Of a DNA stretch of 64,000 nt, positions 12,301 through 23,554 are shown in pieces; the first letter of the stretch is position 1; every line of letters starts with the position of its first letter. The stretch is from assembly GCA_022036555.1 (NCBI GenBank), contig CM039140.1:30376473-30440472 (forward strand), in the 5' to 3' direction. The position numbers and the translations under genes are program-made. The DNA is from Microstegium vimineum. Its lineage: Eukaryota; Streptophyta; Magnoliopsida; Poales; Poaceae. The notes below the pieces were generated by a model that saw only the letters and a program-made list of their open reading frames with translations, had not been told where the DNA came from and made no database searches.

Positions 12301-15300
12301 CTATCATAGTTTCTGCATTGTAAGTTACCTAAGGAATGTGGGTCGCAATCTCGAGGTGATATGTGTTCAACCTAATATTTTAGAGCTATAACCTTGAGGT
12401 TTTTGTGATAAGTTCTAACCTTAAACATGAGGTTTCTAGGTCCGAAGGAGTAACTTTATTTGTATGCATATCATAAAATTCCTTTCTCGGTGATCGGTCC
12501 AGAGTCATCAACTATTCCCTCCATTTTGATATACATGGTATCAAAGGTACAAAATTTGTCCCAAATTAGAAGGTATTCTAAATTACTGAATCTTATCCTT
12601 GGGTGCGTGCCTTTTAAACCCTATCCATACATGTCTTTTAAACACCATCTCGCACAAAATGACTCCTATAATTGCTAGCCAAAATCAATAACATGCATGC
12701 ACGCTCTTTTAACCTATGCATCACTAGGAAATTAAGCAAGTTGACAATGAAACTAACTTTTTTTTTAGAGTTTTAGGGTATTTTGCTAGACTTCTAACTT
12801 GATTCTATAATTGTTTGGATACCTTATTTTAAGATGGAGTGAGTAAAACATTAACACTGCACAACAATTAATTAATAGCTAGTACTGACTGATTTGCAAC
12901 GAAAACCTTGCGGTAGGTGAGAACCCGCTTCAAATTCCAAGTACACAAATTATCATATACACTCTCTAAAGCAGCTTATTTTACCTTTGATGCAGGATGC
13001 AGTGTCCTTCAATTTGCACGATCTAGTACATGACATTGCAATGCTTGTTTCGTCAAAACATTTGATTGTTCTGGATGGTACAAGCAGTTACCAACTTTCG
13101 AGGATCCCTCAAAGAAACTACCGACAAGCATGGATCACCAATTCTGACATCAGTCGAGCGAATTTATCTTATATATTGTCAGCCCAGCTAGCGGTGCTCC
13201 TTTTTTATGGTTGTAGCGATAAGCAGATCAGTGATGATTCCTTCTCTTCAACCAAATACCTGCGCGTCTTGGATTTAAGAGATTGCCGACTGCAGAAACT
13301 ACCAGATTCTATTTTTCAGTTGAAGCAGCTGAGGTATCTTAATTTGTCAGGCTCCACTAGGCTTGTAAACCTACCGGATGCATTTGGCAATCTCACAAAT
13401 GTTGTACATGTCAATCTATCAGGCTGTGTTGGGCTAAAATCCCTTCCGGAATCATTTGGGTTGCTTGAAACGTTGGAACATCTTGACCTATCTTCATGTT
13501 CTTGCCTTGAAGGGATCCCGAGTGTTTTGGATGGCCTGACCAATCTCCAGCATCTCAACTTGGCACACCCTTGCTGTTATGCTGCTCAACACAGGTTCCA
13601 TCTCATAGATCTAAAAGATGTCTTGGTCAAGCTCACCAAGCTCCGGTATTTGAACTTATCCATGTGCCTGAATCCTATCTTTTGCTATCTGCCAGAACAG
13701 GAGAGGATCAAATACATTGAAAGTATCAGTTGCCTTCATACACTGGAGCATTTGGATCTCTCTCATAACATATTTCTTTCTGATGTACAAAGTCTAGGTC
13801 AGCTCAGTCAACTACAGACACTGAACCTTTCAGGCTGCACCAGACTCAAGAGAATAGAAAAATGGATGGGAGAAAGGAATTTTTTGAACAAGTCTCAAGT
13901 TGTGAGGGACTTCCCGGGGGTCTGGAAACGTATCATTTCGTTGTTCGCACTGATGGAAGAGCAAATAGAAGCAACCTTGCTCAGCTTAAGGATGTGAGTT
14001 ACAAAGAGTTGGAGATAAGCTGCCTTGAGAAGGTAATATCAACAGAGGAAGCACAGAGCATAGGATTGACAGACAAGAAGAAGCTGCAGAAGTTGACACT
14101 TGTTTGGAGTGTGGCCCATGACAGTGCTTCTTTCAAGAAGCACGAAGCTTTGTTAGCGGAGCTAGTTCCACCACAAAATTTGAACTGCTTTGAGCTACAT
14201 GGCTATAGCAGTGAACACCTCCCTGCTTGGCTGACATCAAGATTATCTTCTCATCTGGAGGTTAGCATGGTAGACATTCCAAATTGCGGCAACCTACCGC
14301 CATTTGGCCTACTACCCAGCCTGCAACGGCTAATTCTCAGAAGGGTGGCTAAGGTCACAAGAATTGACGCTGGTTGCTTGAGTGGTGGAAGTAAAGCTGC
14401 GTTACATCGACTCTTGCATGTCACCCTGGATGGGATGGAAAACCTGGAAGTGTTCAGCAACTGCAGCAGCAGTGACGAGTTGGTGATGTTCCCCACCTTA
14501 GATGAATTGGTGATAAACGGTTGTCCCAAGTTAAGGTTTGTAGATTCCACACCTAAGGCCCGGATGTTGGTGATTTCAGATTGCGATCACCTGATGTCGT
14601 CTCCTGTGAAGAGAGGAGAACATGTTGCTGTGGTGGACCCTTCTAGCTCTACTTCTACTTCCACCACATGTGCTCCAGTAACTGAAGTGGTGATTGAGAG
14701 CTGCAAGGTGCCTCTGGATGAACTGAAGTGGAGTTTGCTCCAAGGATTGGCGCCTCTGTATAGCTTACATATCAGAAATTGTAGTGAGAAGATCACCTCA
14801 CCAGAGATTATGAAGGGCCACCTATTGCCCCTCAAGTTACTGTGTTTCTCTCATTGCGATAGCATGACTAATCTACCAGAACATGTGGTTCAGGATACCT
14901 CTCTTCAGGAACTCCTCATCCATGGATGCCGTGGCATCAAATCTTTGCCGCAGAGTATATGTGAGGAGAAAAAGAAACAGTACCCTCATGGGCAGCCCAG
15001 CACATCAGAGTCTGGGGAAGAAAACAGCACATCAGAGTCTGGGGAAGAAAAGAAACATTACCCGCTTCTGCGTATCAGTGGTTGCCCAGAGTTGAAGCAG
15101 TGGTGTGAACTAGAGGAGAACAAAATGAAGATCGCTCACATCCAGATAATCTTTGAGTATGTGCCCGGAGTCATAATCTCTCTTACATTACATATGCTTC
15201 ATCAATAATATTTCCCCTCCACTTCTCTATAGAAATACAAATAGGATAAGTACTTGCTGGTTTGGTAAGTGTTGAGTTTGCTTTAATATATGGTTTGGCT

Positions 15301-15356
15301 GCAGGGAATCTGGCACTAGCGAGCGAGACAACCGCTCACAGGAAACGTCAGATTGA
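6364..15356 (+). CDS. CC-NB-LRR immune receptor (gene 1), five exons, one frameshift
   Basis: Intracellular NLR, a pathogen-effector sensor that switches on ATP binding. Exons inferred from splice sites and frame: 6,364-6,594; 8,113-8,220; 8,431-9,738; 12,996-15,156; 15,305-15,356 (stop TGA). The coiled-coil (Rx-N-like) region spans exons 1-3. The NB-ARC region in exon 3 shows P-loop 'GSGGIGKTTLA', kinase-2 'LLLLVLDDLWSD', 'VIVMVTTRN', GLPL-like 'CEGHPLAIHAIG' and 'CFAYCAIFPEG'. The MHD-equivalent 'LHDLVHD' opens exon 4, followed by about ten leucine-rich repeats. Reading shifts by one base near the G5 run at 13,916-13,920; adding one nucleotide there also makes the phase fit the 15,157 donor. 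Predicted about 1,290 residues. Introns are packed with MITEs. The last exon is the least certain. Confidence 0.85.
6742..6999. mobile_element. Stowaway-like MITE
   Basis: Terminal inverted repeats 'CTCCCTCCGTCC' and 'GGACGGAGAGAG' flanked by TA duplications (6,740-6,741 and 7,000-7,001). AT-rich, 258 bp, no coding capacity, mobilised in trans by mariner-type transposase. Lies in intron 1 of NB-LRR gene 1. Confidence 0.9.
7161..8080. mobile_element. 920-bp Tourist-like (PIF/Harbinger) non-autonomous element
   Basis: Termini 'GACCAATCTCAATGGCA' and the complement of 'TACCACTGAGACTGGCC' pair as imperfect inverted repeats and are flanked by TAA (7,158-7,160 and 8,081-8,083), the trinucleotide preferred by PIF/Harbinger transposases. 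Unusually for a MITE it holds a 300-bp GC-rich core (about 7,240-7,545) with open frames on both strands. No transposase or DDE motif is seen. It fills most of intron 1 of NB-LRR gene 1. Confidence 0.75.
7895..7957. repeat. 26-bp direct repeat
   Basis: 'accacgtttgatcacaaca' plus 'cagtata' occurs at 7,895-7,920 and 7,932-7,957, separated by 11 bp, inside the Tourist-like element. Confidence 0.9.
9805..10151. mobile_element. Tourist-like MITE
   Basis: Ends 'GGGGCATCCGCAATG' and the complement of 'CACTGCGGCTGCTC' form imperfect terminal inverted repeats. Flanking TAA at 9,802-9,804 and 10,152-10,154 is the target duplication. 347 bp, no coding capacity. Lies at the start of intron 3 of NB-LRR gene 1, 66 bp after the donor site. 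Confidence 0.8.
10595..10818. mobile_element. Stowaway-like MITE
   Basis: Ends 'CTCTCTCGGTCCCTAAATAA' and 'TTATTTAGGGACGGATAGAG' are inverted repeats flanked by TA (10,593-10,594 and 10,819-10,820). AT-rich, 224 bp, in intron 3 of NB-LRR gene 1. Confidence 0.9.
11326..11558. mobile_element. Stowaway-like MITE
   Basis: Ends 'CTCCCTCCGTCCTAGAAAG' and 'CTTTTGGGGACGGAGGAAG', flanked by TA (11,324-11,325 and 11,559-11,560). The interior resembles that of the 10,595-10,818 element ('cgatttgtagaaaatac', 'aaataaatttattaaaaaa'), so the two are the same family. Confidence 0.9.
11561..12514. other. Intronic sequence without recognised gene
   Basis: Moderately GC-rich stretch to 12,210, with short frames on both strands that match no family I know, followed by AT-rich sequence. 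Part of the 3.26-kb intron 3 of NB-LRR gene 1. It may hold further transposon remnants, but no paired termini were found. Confidence 0.5.
12515..12843. mobile_element. Degenerate Stowaway-like MITE
   Basis: Ends 'TTCCCTCCATTTTGATATA' and 'ACCTTATTTTAAGATGGAGTGAG' resemble Stowaway termini, flanked by TA at 12,513-12,514 and 12,844-12,845. Terminal matches are weaker than in the other copies. It lies 152 bp before the exon 4 acceptor. Confidence 0.6.
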
Positions 15357-15833
15357 GCCGATGCATTCCTTTGCCGAAACTGCAATGGCCGAAAAACTAC
15401 GACCACCCGCAAAAGATTTTAAATATGTCCACTCTGACGTTTATCGGCAGTATGGGGGGTGTATGCTGAGGTGCCCCCCGTCCCCACCACGTTCTTACAC
15501 TGGTAACTATTGGTGTTGTTGTGCCTAGTATGTGACTGTGATGTAGGGCTGAGTCTTTGCTGTTGTTATTCATGACTTGAAATTTGGTTTGTATGTACGG
15601 TGTTTCTGCATAGTAAGACACATGAATGTGTTTCGTGGGGTTGTTACTCATGGCTTGAAAATTGGTTTGTATGTACCGTGCTTCTGCGTAGTAGGCACAT
15701 GAATGTGTGGGTGCTACAGCAGTCATATAGGCATTGTAAATGCTCTGACATTTATCTGTCGTATTCTGATCAAGTGATAACACGATGTTCATCAGTATTA
15801 AATGATTACATAAATGGTTGTTTAGCGCTTATT
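15357..15833. other. 3' flank of NB-LRR gene 1
   Basis: Likely 3' UTR and downstream sequence. Two imperfect copies of a unit containing 'catgrcttgaaawttggttt', 'gtatgta' and 'cacatgaatgtgt' lie at about 15,570-15,630 and 15,647-15,710. No other gene is seen. The open frame continuing past 15,356 is in a different phase from the spliced product. Confidence 0.5.
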
Positions 15834-16078
15834 TAGACCTTGTTTAGTTGGAGGTAAAATTTCAAAACTTTTCAAGATTCTTCATCACATCGAATCTTTA
15901 AACGCATGCATGGAGTATTAAATATAAGTAAAAAATATAACTAATTATACAGTTTGTCTGTAAATTTCGAGACGAATTTTTTAAACCTAGTTGCGTCATA
16001 GTTGAATAATAATTATTAAATAAAGCCGAAAGTGCTACAGTGTCCAGATATCAAATGTTTTTGAAACTAAACATAGCC
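15834..16078. mobile_element. Probable MITE with 'cttgtttagtt' termini
   Basis: 'gaccttgtttagttggag' at the left pairs imperfectly with the complement of 'gaaactaaacatagcccc' at the right, around a 245-bp AT-rich interior containing 'tttcgagacgaattttttaa' and 'gtgctacagtg'. Elements with this interior are very common in grass genomes. The target duplication is not clear. Confidence 0.6.
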
Positions 16079-18640
16079 CCAGTTCCAGTTCAGTGCTTTT
16101 CCCGACACACGGACCCAATTCAGTCACCGTCGGGTCACCCGATTCCGAATTCCAATGCAGTCGCAGCGGAAAAAAAAAGTGGAGCGGCGTGGACCCCACC
16201 ACCCAACGTCCCCACGTCACGCACGCTCCCGTCCGAGTCCGAGGCACCGCACGAACCACCCAGGAATAGGAACCCAAAAATGAAAAATCCATCACCCACG
16301 CGACGCCCTAGTCGATTAAATGGTGTTGAGTTATGCCTGAGCCTCCATGAAAGGCCGAAGGGACAATGGAAAAGGTTTGGGGGCAAGGGAGACTCCATCT
16401 CCACTTGACTCGATGGCAGCAGGGTTCTTGCCCAAAGTACCAGCATGATTACCGTTTGGCTTGGGAAGATTATTTTCCATAATTCTAGCGCCAAAATTAA
16501 GGCAAGTGAAAATTGATTGATTTTCAAAATTCAAAAGAGGACGATGATGAGTACGGACTTTACATGGGGAGGAATTTGAACAGAAATCTTATTTTCACCG
16601 GTAAGAGGAATTGGACAAACCGAGGAAGCAGAAGGTTGATGAGGGACCGAGAACGGCGATCAGAGGGAGGGTGAATGGGAGCTTCAAATTTCTCTCGAAA
16701 TATTCGGGTCACTCTTCTCAAAAACCAAACCCAGTTGTTGAGTGCTCAACCTCCCCCGAGCAACGCGAGCGCGGATTCAGACGAAATCGGAGAAATGAGA
16801 GCTCACCGGCAGTGGAGGAAAACTCACCGGAAACCCCAAAGACCAAGTTCTCAACCTCTATGGAAAAGAGGCAAGAACCTAGGCAAAACGGGCGAAAACA
16901 GCAAACCATCTCCGGACCAGTTCAGGCTGGACCACCGGACCAATGACGAGTGGTCCGGTGGCTGGTCCGACGCTCTCACCAGCCGAGACCAAAACGAGCA
17001 GGGAGCACCCGACCTCCGGACGACCTGCTCCGGACTAGTCCGATGCCACCTCCGGACCAAGGAGAGTGGTCCGGTGCTCACCCTTCCCACTGCCGAAAAC
17101 GAACAGTAAGTACCAGACCATCGGACGGCACCGTCGGACTATGCACTCTGGTCCGACGCGTGGCCGACTCCCTCAGCAGAACCACCGGACCACTTATCAA
17201 TGGTCCGAAGCTCAAAAGCTGAGTAGTCCGGAGCTAGGTCCGACGCTCTTCGCTGCTTGACACGGCTGAGGTCAAGACCACCGGACCACTTACTATGGTT
17301 TGGAGCTAGGGGAAAGTCGTCCGGAGCCTAGTCCGACGCTCATGAGCAGAAAGTTGTTCTTCGCGAAAACGGATTTCTCTCCGCCAAATCTTCCCAAAAC
17401 TCAACCAAATGATCACCACCTGCAACCAAACTTTGTAGACATGATCCTAGTGCAGTTGGGGAGCTATTCCCGAAGAAATCATCGCTCAATTTGACTTAGA
17501 GCAAAGGGAGGAGAAGAGATTTGGGGAAAAGCTTAAGAACGAAGAACACCGCAAAGAAATCGCCCGATCTGTGTGCTCACAAGGTTTTAGGATAAATCCT
17601 TCGGTGCAAAGATGCTCCTTACAAGCACGAACAACTTGGTTCAAACGGATTTAGCAAAGATACTCCCAACAAAGAGAAATCATCTCGGGAAAAAGAGAGA
17701 GCAAAAAGCAAAACGCGAAGAACACAAGCAAAACGGGGACACGATCACGAAATCGAAGCCACCATGACTTACGGAGGTTACGACCTCCGATTCCTCGCAA
17801 CAAACTCAAGTTCTTACAGAGGTTGGTGAAATCAACCTAGGGATCTCATGAACTAGAGAGATGGTAGAGAGAGAGAGAGTTGGGGCAAATGATTAGGGTT
17901 CAAGAGATAGGATGAGGGATACCCCTTCACCTCCTATTTATCGGACTTTGGCTATTTCCCAAAGACCCCCCTAGATACATGAGTGAACTACCTAGCCTAA
18001 GCATTGCAGTCCAAGCTCCGGAAAATATCTCCCGCATTTTGAATGGACGGGCCCGCTTCCTGCCAGGAGTTGCCGTCGCCTCGACGCAACCTCCAGGATT
18101 CCGCCATGTGCCATCCCCGCTTCCTCGGAAGCTCCGCCCGGGTTTTGAGGCCCAAACCCGCGAAACCCGCCACCGGTAGCTTTCAGCTCAACTACCAAAC
18201 CCCGAGTTTTGAGGCCCAAACTCGGAAACCGTCCTCCGATGGTTTTGAGGCCCAAACCACCAAACCGCTCGACTCGAGCCACCTTGTCCTCGCCCGGTCG
18301 GACTCTGAGTCCCATGAGCCTCCGCTCGACCTGCTCGTCCGCCGTCTTGACTTGGTCAACTCGGTCTACCTCCATGTCTTCTCGCGCTCGCCGGTGCCAA
18401 ATACTAGCCACCACAGCTAGTCCGCCGGCGCCCATGGTCCCTCGGTCCGAGCCCCGCTTTCGCCCTTCACCGCTCTCAGTCCATCGGCACGGCAAGCCTC
18501 TACTCGACCTTCTCCACGCCATTGACCACTGTCACTAGGCATAGCACCTGCACACCACAAGCCGATAGACAGACACACATTTGTTTTCGCAAAGAGGTTA
18601 GGGTAAGCCACTCAAACTGAAACGCTCAAATGTTGGTCAA
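16079..18640 (-). repeat. Unclassified repetitive region, possibly LTR-element leader
   Basis: No gene is supported. Between about 16,905 and 17,340 the motif 'ccggaccac / tggtccgg' recurs more than ten times. At 17,500-17,950 the minus strand reads like an LTR-retrotransposon 5' leader (CT-rich, ending towards 'ccctaatcatttgcccc'). At 18,120-18,280 'gttttgaggcccaaac' repeats four times. Terminal TG...CA boundaries and a target duplication were not found. Frames here are composition-driven. Confidence 0.35.
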
Positions 18641-19606
18641 TCACTCATCATCAAAACTGAACATTCATGGGTACTTATCTACCATGTGTTTACGGTTGAA
18701 CATTTTCTTCAAATTCCCACTGCCGTAGTTCAGAAGTGAAGTTCGGACCACCATCATGCCAGAGGTTAAATATGAAACCAACAGCCTAAGATGAGACAGA
18801 GAATCTAGAAATCCGATCACTAAGGGCTTGAAGTCAAAGAGCGTTAGCAGAACGTCCAATGACAGCTTGGAGAACGCTTGAAGAACGATGGCAGTTTGGA
18901 GAACCAGCAAAAAGAGAGAACAAGAAAGAAAGTTTTAGATGAGGCGGAGGGATCATAACCAGCAAGCCATATTTTCAAATAATCGCTGCTTCAATCACCC
19001 TCCCTGACCTGTTCAAGCCTGGGAATTCCATGATGACAGGTTTTGTCAGAACTCAGAAGTAGCCATGCTAAATTACATTTTTTTTAATCCTAGATCTTTT
19101 GATCCTCTCGTTCAACACTTATCGTTGCTGCGGGAACTTTGTAGTGATATGGAGGAATATTTATATAGTGAGAATAAATCATGAAAATAAAAATGTTTAC
19201 CCAGCAGCATTTGGAGAAAGGACCTGGAATGGCGATGACTCCACATCAATAAGCACATTTATGCTTGCTCAGCAACATTTGGAAAAAGGACAGTACAAGA
19301 TCAAATGTTGCAAAGATTCCTCAACATTTTCAAAGCAAAGAAGACAGTTGCACGCTGTATAGCAAGGCAGATGCATGTTTTTTTCTTTTCAGTGTGTTCC
19401 TTGTATTAAGCCTTTCAAAGAGTTACAAAAAAAAAGCCTTATGTCCAAGGCCATTCAAAAACTGAATTTACATTTAAACAAAAACTTAAATACAGCACAC
19501 AGAACAAATAATCAACTTCAGAATTCACTTGCACGCACAAGTGACAATAAGATAATACTATACAGGATTCAGAAAACTGAACCCAAACAATTTAGCATTA
19601 ATAATC
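18641..19606. other. 3' flank of NB-LRR gene 2, no gene seen
   Basis: AT-rich sequence directly downstream (on the minus strand) of the gene 2 stop codon; part may be 3' UTR. Two similar words, 'cagcagcatttggagaaagga' and 'ctcagcaacatttggaaaaagga', lie at 19,202 and 19,268. No coding signal is recognisable. Confidence 0.5.
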
Positions 19607-22509
19607 TTAATCTGTCTCGATGATATGAAGGATTATCCTGGCCATGGACTCCTTGGCAGCAACTCCCTTCACTGCACTCCTCACCTCTTCTGCAATATAT
19701 TTGGTTATAACCTCACCCTCTTTGTCATTTAATGTCAAATACACCTCTTTGAGTGATGCAAGGTTTTCTGCACCATAAATGCCCTCCAACATTTTGAACC
19801 GCACCTCAAGCCTTTCAAGCTTTGGCATGGCATTTTCTGAAAATGTCAGCAATGGAACGAGAGGAGCACACAAGCGAAGAAGCTTAAGGTTCTCAAATCC
19901 ACCATCTGGAATTATGATCTGCCCATCCGAGAACAACTTGTTTTTTGCAAGAATGGCCATAGTATCTGGACCCTGCTTTTCTGCAGCAAGTGTAAAAGTA
20001 AGGGAGAATAATGTTTTGAGATTGCTTAGCTTGCTCAAGTTGTCTTTCCGAAGAGCTGTCATTGTTAAGGTCAACTTAGTGACAGCATAAAGTTGTGTGA
20101 TCCAAACTGGGAGATGAACCATCATGCCAGATAACTCGAGGGTAACAAGGGATTCTGGTGGGGTTGTCATCTCATCCAGACATTTGAAAAAATCAGATGT
20201 CTCATCATGGATGACAAGGGTGTGCAAAGAGTAGCCACAGAGGTACTGGATAGAGGAACTTAATTTTAAATTTGCATTATCCCCTGTGAGTTTGAGCTTA
20301 TAAATGGCAAGTTTCCTCAAATCGGTCAAATGATGCAAGTCCTCTAGTTCCCCAACAATCTCAATCCCTGACAATGTGCGCAGGCCCTTCATCTTTTGCT
20401 TCTTCACAAACTCTTCCGGGAGCTTCAGTGCCCTGCGTAATTCTTTATCCCCACCAAGTATGTTGACCAGTCGTTCAAGACCACAGACTTCCCTAGGAAG
20501 CTTAACAATTTTTGTCTCCCTTATGTCCAGCGTCTCTAGATTCTCAAGTTTTCCAATCTTTTTCGGAAGCTCCTTAGCATCTGTTCTTCGGAGGCTGAGA
20601 TATTTGAGAAGAAGCATCCCGCATATTTCTTTGGCATGTTGCTCTTTGAGATCCGTGCAGCCCTCAAGATCCAGGACCTGTACAATTGTTCCAAACTTGA
20701 AAGAATTGGTGGGCAGTTGCTTCAAGCTCTCAAACATGGTGAGTGACCGGACATGGGACAGGTTCATCTTTTCGATACCCTTTGCACGCTTGGGATCACT
20801 CCCTTGGAGGGACAGCCGACGAACCTTGCTGCTTGGTGTGTGCTTAAGCCAGTGGCCGCCAACCACAGTGATGAAATTCTCTTCACTCGCCTTGGATACA
20901 ATGTGCTCAAGAACCATGTCATGAACTACACATTGTTTGATCCTGCCGCTGCTGCTGTGCTCCACTGGTCGTAACATCTTCCTCCTTACCAGATGACCGA
21001 AGTACGTCTCAGCAACATCCTCCACGCTCATGCCATCTTTCTCACTAACAAAGCCTTCGGCTATCCATCGTCTTATTAGTCGCTTCCTGGTAATTCTGCT
21101 GCCCTTGGGAAATATGCTCAAATACAGGGAGCAGGTGATGATCTCAGCAGGCATGTCATTGTAGCAATGACTAACTATCCTGGCTAACTCCTCCTGAGTG
21201 AGACCTTTCCTTGTGTCCTTACCAGCCTCAGCAGACGCAGGATTAAGGATGCTCCCACTCTTCATTTCATCGCGCCTCTTCTTGTCAGGAAATAATGTAG
21301 CATAAATGCCATCCCAGTTGAGATGTTTGTGTGCGTTGCAGGCCACATAACCAGCCATGAGCACTATGGCTAATGGCAAACCCCCACATATCTTCCATGA
21401 CTCATCTGGAACATTTCTATCTTCACTTGGTTTGGATTCAGAATGAGCTTGCTTAAATAACTCGCGGGACTTTTCAAGAGGAAGAGGGACAACTTTGTGA
21501 ACACGGTCACCTTCTTGTCCTCTACGTGCTGTAGCAACAGCCGGAAACCGTGTAGTAACTATTATTCTACCTTCTTTAGTATGCATATTAGTTTGAGGAA
21601 ATGCCTTTCTAATGTCCTCCAATGTGGATGCAGCCCAGACATCATCAATGAGTACCAAATAACTGCCAAGAAATTAAAAGAACATTACTTATTACTACAG
21701 AATTTCAGTAATTGTCAGTACGTAGTAGAATGTATATATGTACCTGTTTTGCTGGAAGTGTTCCCTGAGCTCGTTGTTGAGCTGAGTCCTCTTGGTGCCC
21801 CCCTGCATCTCCTCTGAGCTGCCTAGGCATCGGCACGTGGCCTTAAATGCCGACGCACCTCGCCTGATTTGGCCTTGCAGGCCTTCCAGGCAGCCGTTCT
21901 TGTCGCCGGAGGTGCCGTGTCGTCGCTCCTGATGGCTGCTCTTTGGCTTGACTTGGTTCCTTATGCTGTCCAGGATTGCCTCAATGTTGGAGCTCTGGGA
22001 CACGGTGACCATGGCACAGCAGCTGAATTGGTCGCTGAGGTTCTTGTACAAGGCGGTGGCGATGCTCGTCTTGCCGACACCCCCGTAGCCGACGATGGAC
22101 AGAACACCGGCCTTCTTGGCCTTGTCAGTGACCCAGCTCTCCAGCTCCCTCATGTACTCGCCGACGCCCACGGGGTCCTTGACGGCAACAAGCTCCACAC
22201 TCGTGTCCTGGTTCCCAGCAGCGTCGAATCCCTCTGCAGCAGCAGCAGCGTTGGTGCTGGTCTCGCCGCCGGGGTTGTCAACGCCGTACCTCTGCCGACG
22301 CTCGCTGATCTGCTGAGCCCGCATCCTGAGGCCGGAGATCTTGCCGGCGACGTCACGGCGAGGCCACCACGTGACGACCTCGTACGCGCTGTTGACGAGG
22401 AAGTAGCAGCGGATGTCGGCGCGGAGCCAGCGCGGGGTGTGGATCCGCTGGCCGGAGTCGTCGATGCAGTCCTCGATGTCGTAGGTGAGGTCGCGGATCT
22501 GCTTCCCTT
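19607..22509 (-). CDS. CC-NB-LRR immune receptor (gene 2), N-terminus missing
   Basis: Minus-strand NLR. Exon 22,509-21,744, then a short intron (donor GTACAT at 21,743, acceptor cttggcAG), then exon 21,662-19,607. The phase joins exactly. The CC part begins abruptly at 'KQIRDLTYDIEDCIDDSG'. NB-ARC: P-loop 'VGYGGVGKTSIA', kinase-2 'YLVLIDDVW', 'RIIVTTRF', 'CGGLPLAIVLMAG', 'CSLYLSIFPKG', MHD-equivalent 'VHDMV'. Leucine-rich repeats follow ('LRRTDAKELPKKIGKLENLE'). NB-ARC and LRR frames are intact. The expected first 60-70 residues of the CC domain with its ATG are absent; in their place lies DNA ending in an A-run. The gene may be a 5'-truncated pseudogene or may start from a new upstream exon. 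Its LRR type differs from gene 1, so it is not a recent tandem copy. Confidence 0.85.
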
Positions 22510-22935
22510 TTTTTTTTTGTTACAACAAGACCAGCTTCCTTTGGATGGACCTGGAGCGTCCAGCACAGCCCAATATCCATTGCTTTCTCTGTTGTGGGCT
22601 TCGGCAGCATCTACTGCCCCCACTGAATCCTCCTACTTCATCCACCATTGTGTCACCGGCTCACCGCCGACGTGCCCGTGCCCGGTCGGCGGCTCGTAGG
22701 TGTCCCAGCTTCCTACTGCAGTGGCCTCCACTTCTCCGCTTCTCCACATTTGGCTCGTAGGTGCTGCAGCTTCCTACTGCGGGGGTCCAATGAGCCATTC
22801 CGTCGAACACACCGCGGGGGCGGTAAGCTGCTGGCGCGATTGTGCGTGTGTGGAATCGTCGTCCGCCATTTCCTCGTTCGAGCCCACGCCGCCGCCCTCG
22901 TCTGCAGTCGACGCCCAGGTACATACATGGCATGG
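22508..22935 (-). mobile_element. Poly(A)-ended inserted segment at the 5' edge of gene 2
   Basis: On the minus strand, 'tgttgtaac' followed by about twelve A abuts the truncated CC codons. This is the hallmark of a retroposed (LINE/SINE-mediated) 3' end. The segment contains a direct repeat with 'ggctcgtaggtg' and 'cagcttcctactgc' near 22,688 and 22,751. The plus strand also offers a donor 'GTACAT' at 22,919 and an acceptor near 23,031, so an unrelated transcript could read the other way. No known family is recognised and the upstream boundary is uncertain. Confidence 0.45.
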
Positions 22936-23105
22936 TCGATTTGGATACAAAACATGTTTAGTGATTTGGCTTACTGTTTTAATTGATTTGCAAAGCAACG
23001 TGATATTGATATGACTTTTAATCATTTGCAGACAACCGACCAGATTGTTTGAATATGGGTAAGTTCTTTTTCTTTGGGCATGTTGCAGCTCTTGTCTGCA
23101 GGTTA

Positions 23106-23447
23106 GAGCATCTTCAATGGTTTTGCATATTTTATTTGGCAAAATTGAGAGTTTACCAAGTCCCAAATAAATATGACAAAAATAAAAAAAAGTCAATCTC
23201 CAACGGTTTGGCAAAATTGACTGGCAATTACCAAAATTGTGGGAATTGCGGCGGCGAGAGAAAATGCGCGGGTCGAGTGCGGAAAATGCCAAGCGCGATC
23301 CGCTAGGCATATATGTCAATCCTCCCCTGGAAATTGCCAAGTTAATAAAAATGTAAAGCCTATTTGCCAAACCGGATATGAGTTTTTTTAGACTTTTTTG
23401 TAAAAACAAGAATGCAGAGCCCATTTGCAAAACCGTTGGAGATGCTC
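23106..23447. mobile_element. Tourist-like MITE
   Basis: Termini 'GAGCATCTTCAATGGTTTTGC' and the complement of 'GCAAAACCGTTGGAGATGCTC' pair well; flanking TTA at 23,103-23,105 and 23,448-23,450. 342 bp, no coding capacity. Confidence 0.9.
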
Positions 23448-23532
23448 TTAGATGGTTCTCTTATTTCTTTTAATTGTCATTTGCATTTCTGGAAATGCAT
23501 ATTTTCATTTGTGTATGTGTGTTGGTGTGTGT

Positions 23533-23554
23533 GGGGGGGGGGGGGGGGGGGGGG
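23533..23554. repeat. G22 homopolymer
   Basis: Twenty-two consecutive G after a GT-rich stretch. Length is likely to be unstable and error-prone in sequencing. Confidence 0.95.

Noticed and set aside
21869..22760. A 276-codon plus-strand frame and others antisense to NB-LRR gene 2
   Set aside because: They are shadows of the GC-rich CC/NB-ARC codons on the minus strand.
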